Shown here piece by piece: positions 1 through 6,494 of a stretch of 8,348 bases of DNA. The notes under the pieces are model-generated. The model had not been told where the DNA came from. It did not search any database and saw only the letters and a list, made by a program, of their open reading frames with translations. Within the stretch, counting starts at the first letter, position 1. Each line of letters opens with the position of its first letter. The stretch is from Limnohabitans sp. Rim8. Lineage in GTDB: Bacteria; Pseudomonadota; Gammaproteobacteria; Burkholderiales; Burkholderiaceae_C. The position numbers and the translations under genes were made by a program. The stretch is taken from the NCBI GenBank assembly GCA_945877725.1, contig CAMDXR010000125.1:1-8348 (forward strand), read 5' to 3'.

Positions 1-412
1 CCAATTCGCGCAGGGCATCGACCAAGTCACCAATCGGCCTTTCGTGCATGCGGGGCACACCCTTGAGGGTGAAATCGCCACCCAGCACAGACAGCGCTGC
101 GGTCAGCGGACGCATGGCCGTGCCCGCATTGCCCATGAAAAACTCTATGGCTTCGTGCTGCTGCAGTTGTCCACCCAAGCCTGTAATGGTGACGGTGGTG
201 CCATTGGCTTGCACGCCACAACCCAGCTGACTTAAAGCGGTCAGCATGACGCGGGTGTCGTCAGAGTCCAGTAAATCGTGCACAACGGTCGTGCCTTGGC
301 ACAAGGCCGACAGCAGCAAGACCCGATTAGAAATGCTCTTGGATCCAGGCAAGGTGACTGTGCCCGACGCAGAATGCAGAGGGGGTAAGTCGAGAAAAGC
401 GGTTGAAAACAT
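1..412 (-). CDS. aroA: 3-phosphoshikimate 1-carboxyvinyltransferase (EPSP synthase), 5' part only
   Basis: EPSP synthase joins phosphoenolpyruvate to shikimate-3-phosphate, the sixth step of the shikimate pathway, in the cytoplasm. I translated the minus strand from the ATG at 412 and found 137 uninterrupted codons to the window edge, about a third of the usual 430 or so residues. Visible signatures are LPGSKSISNR (residues 21-30; Lys25 corresponds to the substrate-binding Lys22 of E. coli), DSDDT (49-53), GNAGTAMRPL (94-103) and RMHERPIGDL near the edge. The GNAGTAMRP form, with Gly at residue 97 and Pro102, is the ordinary glyphosate-sensitive class I type. The start lies 39 bases after the tyrA stop, with no strong Shine-Dalgarno, so translation may depend on the operon. 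In many beta- and gammaproteobacteria cmk and rpsA follow, which would lie outside the window. Identity is secure. Confidence 0.96.
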   Translation of the reverse strand, partial: MFSTAFLDLPPLHSASGTVTLPGSKSISNRVLLLSALCQGTTVVHDLLDSDDTRVMLTALSQLGCGVQANGTTVTITGLGGQLQQHEAIEFFMGNAGTAMRPLTAALSVLGGDFTLKGVPRMHERPIGDLVDALREL

Positions 413-451
413 GAATGAATTTCTGGCGGTAAAACGGCCTGTTGAGGCGCG

Positions 452-1372
452 TCAGGCTTCAGGGGCAGTGTTCAAGGTGTTGCCGGCTTGGAGTGTCCAA
501 GCAGATCGCACTTGACTTGCTTGGCTAATCAGCCGTTCCAATGCGCTGGTATCGCCCGATTTGAGCGCGTCTTCAAATTGGTCTACGGCAGCGCGAAAGT
601 GTGCAAGTTGGCGCAGTACCTCTTGGTGGTTAGCACTCAAAATATCGCGCCAAACAGCAGGGTCGGAGGCAGCAATGCGAGAAAAGTCCCTGAACCCTGG
701 ACCTGCCATTTGTAAATAATGATCAGCACGCGATTGCGCCGTCAGTGCGTTGACGGCACTGAAAGCCAATAAATGCGGCAAATGGCTGACGGCAGCAAAG
801 ATGTGATCGTGGTCTTCTGGCGTCATCACTGTCACGGTGCTCCCCAGTGCCTGCCAAACCTCTTGGGCGCTTTGTAATTGCGCAGTGCCAGACTCAGGTA
901 AGGGTGTCAGGATGGTGCGTCTGTTTTGGTAAAGCGTGCTTTCGGCATGGTCAATGCCTGCGACTTCTTTGCCTGCTATGGGGTGCGCCGGAACAAAACA
1001 GGGCAAGCGCTGACCCAGACTGGCTTGTGCAGCAGCGATCACATCGCACTTGGTCGAGCCCACATCCATCAGCAAGGTGTTGGCGGTAAGGGCAGGTTGC
1101 ATGGCCGTAAAACTGGTTTGCATGGCCCCCACAGGCACGGCCAATAAAACCAGGTCGGCGTTGTCAACCGCTTCAACCACACTGGAGCAGGCTTGGTCGA
1201 TCACGCCGAGTTGCAGGGCGCGTTGGCGGGTTTTTTCTGAGGCACTGAAGCCAGCGATGTGTTGAACCAGACCGGCTTGGCGCATGGCCAGTGCAAACGA
1301 GCCGCCCATCAGGCCACAGCCAATCAGGGCCAAGCGCTTGAAGCGGGGCGCAGCCGGGCGCTCGGTGCTCAT
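452..1372 (-). CDS. tyrA: Prephenate dehydrogenase (TyrA), 306 aa
   Basis: Oxidatively decarboxylates prephenate to 4-hydroxyphenylpyruvate with NAD(P), the committed step to tyrosine. The N-terminal Rossmann domain begins with a dinucleotide loop, IGCGLMGGS (residues 17-25). AHPIAGKE (129-136) contains the family's catalytic His (His130). SHLPHL (196-201) and GPGFRDFSRIA (224-234) belong to the all-helical C-terminal prephenate-binding domain. The length of 306 residues fits a monofunctional enzyme with no fused chorismate mutase, AroA or ACT domain. I chose the ATG at 1372, although the frame stays open to 1459, because the extra 29 residues overlap pheA and resemble no TyrA. A GGAG lies 10 bases upstream of this ATG, inside the end of pheA. 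The start is 7 bases after the pheA stop, so translational coupling is likely. No hisC separates it from pheA. Confidence 0.96.
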   Translation of the reverse strand: MSTERPAAPRFKRLALIGCGLMGGSFALAMRQAGLVQHIAGFSASEKTRQRALQLGVIDQACSSVVEAVDNADLVLLAVPVGAMQTSFTAMQPALTANTLLMDVGSTKCDVIAAAQASLGQRLPCFVPAHPIAGKEVAGIDHAESTLYQNRRTILTPLPESGTAQLQSAQEVWQALGSTVTVMTPEDHDHIFAAVSHLPHLLAFSAVNALTAQSRADHYLQMAGPGFRDFSRIAASDPAVWRDILSANHQEVLRQLAHFRAAVDQFEDALKSGDTSALERLISQASQVRSAWTLQAGNTLNTAPEA

Positions 1373-1379
1373 GCTGGGC

Positions 1380-2480
1380 TTACTCCGAGACAGGAAAAGA
1401 ACCCAGAACCTTGTAGAAAGCGCAAAGTCCTTGAAGCTCCTGCAAGGCTGCAGCCACATGCGGCTCGCTGATGTGGCCTTGCAGGTCGATGTAGAAGTAA
1501 TACTCCCACTGTCCGGATTTGGCTGGGCGCGACTCGAAACGGGTCATGGAGACCCCATTGTTCTTGAGCGGAACGAGCAAATCGTGCACTGCGCCAGGCC
1601 GGTTGGGAACCGACACCACCAAGCTGGTGCAGTCTTTGCCGGAAGCAGGCGGCGTGGCCAGGGTACTGGGCAGCGCGATGACGGCAAAGCGGGTTCGGTT
1701 GAACGCTTCATCTTGAATGGCATGGTGCACGATGTGCAGACCAAACTGACTGGCTGCACGCTCGCTGGCCAAGGCGGCCCAAGCGGGATTGGTGGCTGCT
1801 AAGCGTGCGCCTTCGGCGTTGCTGGATACCGCGCGGCGCTCCACATGCGGCAGGTGCTTGGACAGCCAGCCCTGACACTGGGCCAGGGCTTGGGGGTGGG
1901 CCATGACCACTTCAATGCCAGCATCCGAGTTGAGCTGACGGAGCAGGTTAAAGCGCACTTGCAAGCTGACTTCGCCCACCACATGCACGGGCGAGCGCAA
2001 GAACAAATCGAGCGAGCGGGCCACCACGCCTTCGGTCGAGTTCTCCATGCCGACCACACCGTATTGAGCGGTGCCAGCGGCAGTCGCGTGGAACACTTCG
2101 TCAAAGTTGGCGCAGTAAATCAGATTGGCTGCGCTGCCAAAAAATTCGATGGCGGCTTGTTCGCAGAATGTGCCTTGGGGACCCAGCACGGCCACACGTT
2201 GTGGGGCTTCTAGAGCCAAGCAGGCCGACATGATCTCGCGCCAAATGGAGGCAATGTGTTCGTTTTTAAGAGGGCCGGGGTTGGCTTGGGTGATTTTGTC
2301 TATGACCTGAGCCACGCGGTCAGGCCGAAAAAAAGGCGAGCCTTCGGCGCGCTTGATCTCACCCACTTGCTCGGCCACATGGGCCCGCTGGTTCAGCAGG
2401 CTGAGCAATTGCTTGTCCAGTGCATCAATCTTGATGCGCAATTCACCGAGTGCATCCGACTGAATGGGAGATTGGCTCAT
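1380..2480 (-). CDS. pheA: Bifunctional chorismate mutase / prephenate dehydratase (P-protein), 366 aa
   Basis: Converts chorismate to prephenate and then to phenylpyruvate, the phenylalanine branch. Three modules are visible. Residues about 10-92 are an AroQ-type chorismate mutase helix bundle, with Arg15, Arg32 and Lys43 where the active-site basic residues are expected. Residues about 95-270 are the prephenate dehydratase domain, with GPQGTF (100-105), GMENSTEGVV (144-153) and the catalytic Thr-Arg-Phe motif at 263-265. From about 284 comes an ACT domain with NRPGAVHDLL (293-302) and ESRP (316-319), the motif tied to phenylalanine feedback inhibition. Length and domain order are normal for the P-protein. 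The start ATG is 27 bases after the serC stop and has only a weak GAAAG in front. No leader peptide or attenuator fits in that gap, so control is probably allosteric plus operon-level. Confidence 0.97.
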   Translation of the reverse strand: MSQSPIQSDALGELRIKIDALDKQLLSLLNQRAHVAEQVGEIKRAEGSPFFRPDRVAQVIDKITQANPGPLKNEHIASIWREIMSACLALEAPQRVAVLGPQGTFCEQAAIEFFGSAANLIYCANFDEVFHATAAGTAQYGVVGMENSTEGVVARSLDLFLRSPVHVVGEVSLQVRFNLLRQLNSDAGIEVVMAHPQALAQCQGWLSKHLPHVERRAVSSNAEGARLAATNPAWAALASERAASQFGLHIVHHAIQDEAFNRTRFAVIALPSTLATPPASGKDCTSLVVSVPNRPGAVHDLLVPLKNNGVSMTRFESRPAKSGQWEYYFYIDLQGHISEPHVAAALQELQGLCAFYKVLGSFPVSE

Positions 2481-2507
2481 GTCCGCAAGTCTTTCAAGTG
2501 GCCTGAA

Positions 2508-3599
2508 TCAGGCTTGAGATTTTTCAAAATCGCGCATGTAGGCCACCAGGGCCTGAACGCCTTCGAGCGGCATGGCGTTGTACAGGCTGGCCCGCATCCC
2601 GCCCACCGATTTATGGCCCTTGAGTTGCAACAGGTTAGCCGCTTTGGCGCCCGCCAGAAAGGCTTCATTGCGGGACTCGTCGCGCAAGAAAAAAGGCACA
2701 TTCATGCGCGATCGGCAATTGTGGGCCACTTTGTTGAAGTAAAAGCTGGAGCTGTCCAGAAAATCGTACAGCAATTGGGCTTTGGCCATGTTGCGCTCCG
2801 CCATGGCGGCAATCCCACCTTGCTTTTTGAGCCACTGAAACACCAGCCCGGCCACATAGATGCTGTAGGTGGGGGGCGTGTTGTACATCGAATCGTTGTC
2901 AGCCACCATTTTGTAGTCAAACGCGCTGGGGCAGTGGGGCAGTGCATGCCCGATCAGGTCTTCTCGAACGATGACCAGGGTCAGGCCCGCCGGGCCCAGA
3001 TTTTTTTGGGCACCCCCAAAGGCCAACCCCACGCGTTGCCAGTCCACAGATCGGGAAGCCACATGCGAGGAAAAATCGACCACCAAGGGTGCATTGCATC
3101 CAAGAGCTTTCAGGTCGGGCAGTTCGTGAAACTCCACCCCGTGAATGGTTTCATTGCCACAAATGTGAACATAGCGGCTGTCTGCGCCAATTTGCCAAGT
3201 GGCAGGCGAGGGCAGGCTTGTGAAGTTGTCGCTGAGGGCGGTGGCGGCAATACGGGCTGGCCCGTATTTACCGGCTTCTTGTTGGGACTTTTGGCTCCAG
3301 CTTCCGGTCAATACAAAGTCCATGGGGCCGCCATGGGACAGGTTGAGGGGAACAATGGCGTTTTCGGCCAAGCCCCCGCCTTGCATGAACAGAATTTTGA
3401 AATGAGAGGGCACCGCCAGCAGTTCGCGCAAGTCGGCTTCGGCCTGCTCGTAAATGCTGATGAACTCCTTACCCCGATGGCTCATCTCCATCACGCTCAT
3501 GCCTGAGCCGTGCCAATCCAGCATTTCGGCGGCCGCTTGCTGCAAGACGGCCTCGGGCATGACAGCCGGTCCGGCCGAAAAGTTGAAAGCGCGCCCCAT
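2508..3599 (-). CDS. serC: Phosphoserine aminotransferase (SerC), 363 aa
   Basis: PLP enzyme that transaminates 3-phosphohydroxypyruvate with glutamate to phosphoserine, and the analogous intermediate of pyridoxal phosphate synthesis. The N-terminus FNFSAGPAVMPE aligns residue for residue with known SerC. SHRGKEF carries Arg42 (glutamate binding), QGGGLAEN (73-80) forms the phosphate loop, TGSWSQKS supplies the stacking Trp, VVDFSSH the Asp under the PLP nitrogen, and GGAQKNLGPAGLT the Schiff-base lysine (Lys199, one off from E. coli Lys198). Two starts are possible: GTG at 3602, directly abutting the gyrA stop, or ATG at 3599. I prefer ATG because GGAA sits 6 bases upstream and the resulting N-terminus matches the family exactly. 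Stop and start are almost fused (TAA GTG ATG), so translation is probably coupled to gyrA. Confidence 0.97.
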   Translation of the reverse strand: MGRAFNFSAGPAVMPEAVLQQAAAEMLDWHGSGMSVMEMSHRGKEFISIYEQAEADLRELLAVPSHFKILFMQGGGLAENAIVPLNLSHGGPMDFVLTGSWSQKSQQEAGKYGPARIAATALSDNFTSLPSPATWQIGADSRYVHICGNETIHGVEFHELPDLKALGCNAPLVVDFSSHVASRSVDWQRVGLAFGGAQKNLGPAGLTLVIVREDLIGHALPHCPSAFDYKMVADNDSMYNTPPTYSIYVAGLVFQWLKKQGGIAAMAERNMAKAQLLYDFLDSSSFYFNKVAHNCRSRMNVPFFLRDESRNEAFLAGAKAANLLQLKGHKSVGGMRASLYNAMPLEGVQALVAYMRDFEKSQA

Positions 3600-3602
3600 C
3601 AC

Positions 3603-6257
3603 TTATTCCGCGGTGGGGGCACCGTCATCGGGTGTGCTTTCAGACTCATCACTTGCATCGGCATCTGTTGGATTGGCGTCGTTTTCGACAATGCGTTGCA
3701 GGCCTGAAAGCTTGGCCCCTTCGTCCAGGCCAATCAGGGTGACCCCCTGAGTGGCGCGTCCCAATTCGCGGATCTCTGCCACGCGGGTGCGAACCAATAC
3801 GCCTGTGTCGGTGATCAGCATGATTTCGTCATCGGCATGCACCAAAGTGGCGGCGACGACCTTGCCGTTGCGCTCGGATTGCTGAATGGCGATCATGCCC
3901 TTGGTGCCCCGGCCATGTCTTGTGTACTCGGCAATGGAGGTTCGTTTACCGTAACCATTTTCGGTGGCGGTTAAAACACTTTGTGTTTCATCCCCGGCCA
4001 CCAACATGGCGATCACGCTCTGGTGGTCTTCGATCATCATGCCGCGCACGCCGCGTGCGCTGCGACCCAATGGGCGTACGTCATTTTCATCAAAGCGCAC
4101 AGCTTTTCCACCATCGCTGAACAGCATGACATCGTGCTTGCCATCGGTCAGGGCGGCACCGATCAAAAAGTCGCCTTCGTCAAGATTCACCGCAATGATG
4201 CCGCCTTTGCGCGGGTTGCTGAACTCGTCAAGCGATGTTTTCTTGACCGTGCCCATGGAAGTGCCCATGAAAACGTATTGGTTCTCAGGGAACGTTCGTG
4301 CTTCTCCAGTCAGGGCCAGCACAACATTGATTTTTTCGCCTTCTTGTAAAGGGAACATGTTGACGATTGGGCGGCCGCGCGAACCGCGTGATCCGGCGGG
4401 CACTTCCCAGACTTTGAGCCAATAGAGGCGACCCCGGTTCGAAAAGCACAACAAATAATCATGCGTGTTGGCTATGAAAAGTTGGTCGATCCAATCGTCT
4501 TCTTTAGTGACAGCAGCTTGTTTGCCTCGTCCGCCGCGTTTTTGTGAGCGGTATTCGCTGAGAGGTTGGCTCTTGATGTACCCACTGTGAGACAAAGTCA
4601 CCACCATGTCGGTGGGCGTGATCAGGTCTTCTGTGGAGAGGTCTTGCGCACTGTGTTCAATTTCACTGCGGCGAGCACCAATCTTGGTCTGGCCGAATTC
4701 TTGGCGCACGGTGCCCAACTCGTCGCCAATGATGGTCGAAACTCTCTCGGGTTTGGCCAAGATGTCCAGCAAGTCCTCAATTTCGGACATGACTTCTTTG
4801 TACTCGGCCACAATTTTGTCTTGCTCCAGCCCGGTCAGGCGTTGCAAGCGCATCTGCAAAATTTCTTGTGCTTGGGTGTCAGAAAGACGGTAAAGACCAT
4901 CTCGGCCCAAACCATATTCTTTCTCGAGGCCTTCAGGACGGTAGTCGTCTGCGTTGATCACCGAACCATCTTCCTTGGCCCGGGTCAACATGGTTTTCAC
5001 CATCTGGCTGTCCCAACCCCGGTTCATTAATTCAACTTTGGCCACAGGTGGGGTGGGCGCACCCCGAATGATGGCAATAAAGTCATCGATGTTGGCCAGC
5101 GCCACGGCCAGACCTTCCAGCACATGGCCGCGGTCACGGGCTTTGCGCAATTCAAACACCGTGCGCCGGGTCACCACCTCGCGGCGGTGCTGCAAGAAGA
5201 CCTGAATCAGGTCCTTCAAGTTACAAAGCTTGGGTTGCCCGTCGATCAGGGCGACCATGTTCATGCCAAAGGTGTCTTGTAACTGAGTCTGTTTGTAAAG
5301 GTTGTTCAGAACCACTTCGGGCACCGCACCGCGTTTCAGCTCAATGACCAATCGCATGCCCGACTTGTCGGACTCGTCTTGGATGTGACTGATGTCTTCG
5401 ATTTTCTTCTCGTGCACCAACTCGGCCATGCGCTCTTGCAGCGTTTTTTTGTTGACCTGGTATGGCAACTCATCCACTACGATGCACTGGCGCTGACCTT
5501 TGTCAATGTCTTCAAAATGGCACTTGGCCCGCATGACGACGCGCCCCCGGCCGGTACGGTAGCCGTCTTTCACGCCATTCATGCCATAAATGATCGCCCC
5601 AGTCGGGAAGTCAGGCGCTGGAACGATTTCCATCAATTCGTCGATGGACGCTTCAGGGTTGCGCAGCAAATGCAGGCAAGCATCCACCACTTCATTGAGG
5701 TTGTGCGGAGGGATGTTGGTGGCCATACCCACCGCAATACCCCCAGACCCATTGATCAGCAAATTGGGCAAGCGCGATGGCAAAACCAGCGGTTCCTTTT
5801 CGGAACCATCGTAGTTGGGACCAAAGTCAACAGTTTCCTTGTCAATGTCACCCAGCATTTCGTGGGCGATCTTGGCCAAACGGATTTCCGTGTAACGCAT
5901 CGCGGCAGCGTTGTCGCCATCAACGGAGCCAAAGTTACCCTGGCCGTCCACCAGCATGTGGCGCATCGAAAAATCTTGCGCCATGCGTACGATGGTGTCA
6001 TACACAGACTGGTCACCGTGGGGGTGATATTTACCTATCACATCTCCGACAATACGTGCCGATTTTTTGTAAGGTCGGTTCCAGTCGTTGTTCAACTCAT
6101 GCATGGCGAACAAAACCCGACGGTGGACTGGCTTTAAGCCATCCCTGGCGTCTGGCAGCGCACGACCCACGATGACGCTCATGGCGTAATCGAGGTAGCT
6201 GCGTCGCATTTCCTCTTCCAAACTGATGGGCAAGGTTTCTTTGGCGAACTGGGTCAT
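3603..6257 (-). CDS. gyrA: DNA gyrase subunit A, 884 aa
   Basis: Breaks and rejoins DNA in the A2B2 gyrase that introduces negative supercoils using ATP. Numbering matches E. coli through the N-terminus: the catalytic tyrosine is Tyr122 in AAMRYTEIR, within the winged-helix domain. The quinolone-determining region reads HPHGDQSVYD (78-87), with Asp87 kept but Gln at 83 where E. coli has Ser. The tower and coiled-coil dimer gate follow. The C-terminal beta-pinwheel opens with a GyrA box, QKRGGRG (572-578), a conservative variant of QRRGGKG needed for DNA wrapping, and repeats blade motifs such as GRSARGVRGM and GRATQGVTLI. The tail is acidic. The YHPHGD and GyrA-box features separate it from ParC. 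It is first in the minus-strand unit. The leader is pyrimidine-rich, with no Shine-Dalgarno, but the N-terminus fixes the ATG. Confidence 0.98.
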   Translation of the reverse strand: MTQFAKETLPISLEEEMRRSYLDYAMSVIVGRALPDARDGLKPVHRRVLFAMHELNNDWNRPYKKSARIVGDVIGKYHPHGDQSVYDTIVRMAQDFSMRHMLVDGQGNFGSVDGDNAAAMRYTEIRLAKIAHEMLGDIDKETVDFGPNYDGSEKEPLVLPSRLPNLLINGSGGIAVGMATNIPPHNLNEVVDACLHLLRNPEASIDELMEIVPAPDFPTGAIIYGMNGVKDGYRTGRGRVVMRAKCHFEDIDKGQRQCIVVDELPYQVNKKTLQERMAELVHEKKIEDISHIQDESDKSGMRLVIELKRGAVPEVVLNNLYKQTQLQDTFGMNMVALIDGQPKLCNLKDLIQVFLQHRREVVTRRTVFELRKARDRGHVLEGLAVALANIDDFIAIIRGAPTPPVAKVELMNRGWDSQMVKTMLTRAKEDGSVINADDYRPEGLEKEYGLGRDGLYRLSDTQAQEILQMRLQRLTGLEQDKIVAEYKEVMSEIEDLLDILAKPERVSTIIGDELGTVRQEFGQTKIGARRSEIEHSAQDLSTEDLITPTDMVVTLSHSGYIKSQPLSEYRSQKRGGRGKQAAVTKEDDWIDQLFIANTHDYLLCFSNRGRLYWLKVWEVPAGSRGSRGRPIVNMFPLQEGEKINVVLALTGEARTFPENQYVFMGTSMGTVKKTSLDEFSNPRKGGIIAVNLDEGDFLIGAALTDGKHDVMLFSDGGKAVRFDENDVRPLGRSARGVRGMMIEDHQSVIAMLVAGDETQSVLTATENGYGKRTSIAEYTRHGRGTKGMIAIQQSERNGKVVAATLVHADDEIMLITDTGVLVRTRVAEIRELGRATQGVTLIGLDEGAKLSGLQRIVENDANPTDADASDESESTPDDGAPTAE

Positions 6258-6301
6258 AAAGATGGAAGGGGTAGTGAACGCATGGACAACCCGTCATTTT
6301 A

Positions 6302-6330
6302 GTTGCAAGAGGGTGTAGCGTATATGCAAC
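6302..6330. repeat. 6-bp inverted repeat bracketing the candidate gyrA -10
   Basis: GTTGCA at 6302-6307 and its exact reverse complement TGCAAC at 6325-6330 are separated by 17 bases that contain the candidate -10 and start site of gyrA. The placement would suit a dimeric regulator or a topology-sensitive promoter element. A 6-bp repeat can also arise by chance, so no function is assigned. Confidence 0.35.
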
Positions 6331-6348
6331 ATTTGTGATTCATTTCAA
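6319..6348 (-). promoter_or_regulatory. Candidate sigma-70 promoter of the gyrA-serC-pheA-tyrA-aroA unit
   Basis: Read on the minus strand, TTGAAA (5 of 6 to consensus, plus positions 6343-6348) is followed after 18 bases by TATACG (4 of 6, positions 6319-6324). This would place the transcript start near 6312 and give a leader of about 55 bases before gyrA. It is the best pair I could find in the divergent region. It is a by-eye call with no start-site data. Confidence 0.45.
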
Positions 6349-6398
6349 ATGCGGTAACCCGTGTCCGTGGCTCATTTAACGAACCTCGCAGTTCTATA

Positions 6399-6407
6399 TG
6401 GCACAAT
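6399..6407 (+). promoter_or_regulatory. Candidate extended -10 promoter of ompA
   Basis: TG (6399-6400) followed by one base and CACAAT (6402-6407, 4 of 6 to TATAAT) resembles an extended -10 element. No good -35 lies 16-18 bases upstream; TTTAAC at 6375-6380 is spaced 21 bases away, which is too far. If it is used, transcription would begin near 6414 and the 6423-6440 hairpin would sit close to the 5' end of the mRNA. Confidence 0.3.
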
Positions 6408-6422
6408 ATTTACCATCGGATC

Positions 6423-6440
6423 AGATAACAGCCGTTATCT
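6423..6440 (+). promoter_or_regulatory. Perfect 7-bp hairpin / inverted repeat in the ompA leader
   Basis: AGATAAC and GTTATCT pair perfectly around the 4-base loop AGCC. The element lies 54 bases before the ompA start and is not followed by a T-run, so it is not an intrinsic terminator. It could be a 5' stability hairpin, as is known for the ompA mRNA of E. coli, or a palindromic operator. The sequence alone does not decide between them. Confidence 0.5.
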
Positions 6441-6483
6441 AATACGTAAATTTTCCGCAGCGAGTCTGCAGTTTTATCCCTCA

Positions 6484-6489
6484 AGAGGA
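6484..6489 (+). promoter_or_regulatory. Strong Shine-Dalgarno of ompA
   Basis: AGAGGA lies 5 bases before the ATG at 6495. It is the strongest ribosome binding site in the window, as expected for an abundant envelope protein, and contrasts with the gyrA start on the other side of the intergenic region. Confidence 0.8.
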
Positions 6490-6494
6490 AGACC

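Noticed and set aside
1373..1459. An upstream extension of tyrA by 29 codons into pheA
   Set aside because: The extra residues do not resemble TyrA, overlap the pheA coding end, and a Shine-Dalgarno suits the ATG at 1372 instead.
3001..3007. Run of A residues in serC at the PLP-lysine codon as a possible frameshift site
   Set aside because: The heptamer is not phased as a -1 slippery site and there is no following structure or alternative frame of note.
3360..3383. SerC phosphate loop reads QGGGLAEN instead of the E. coli GGGRGQF form
   Set aside because: The PLP phosphate contacts here are thought to be largely backbone, and I recall a very similar QGGGIAEN in Burkholderia SerC, so it appears lineage-typical, not a defect.
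2256..3506. A 416-codon open frame on the plus strand opposite serC and the start of pheA
   Set aside because: It lies entirely antisense to two well-supported enzymes, has no Shine-Dalgarno, and its translation shows no domain logic. Long antisense frames are common opposite codon-biased genes.
5379..6137. A 252-codon open frame on the plus strand opposite gyrA
   Set aside because: It is a shadow of the most conserved part of gyrA; its sequence is fully explained by the gyrA codons.
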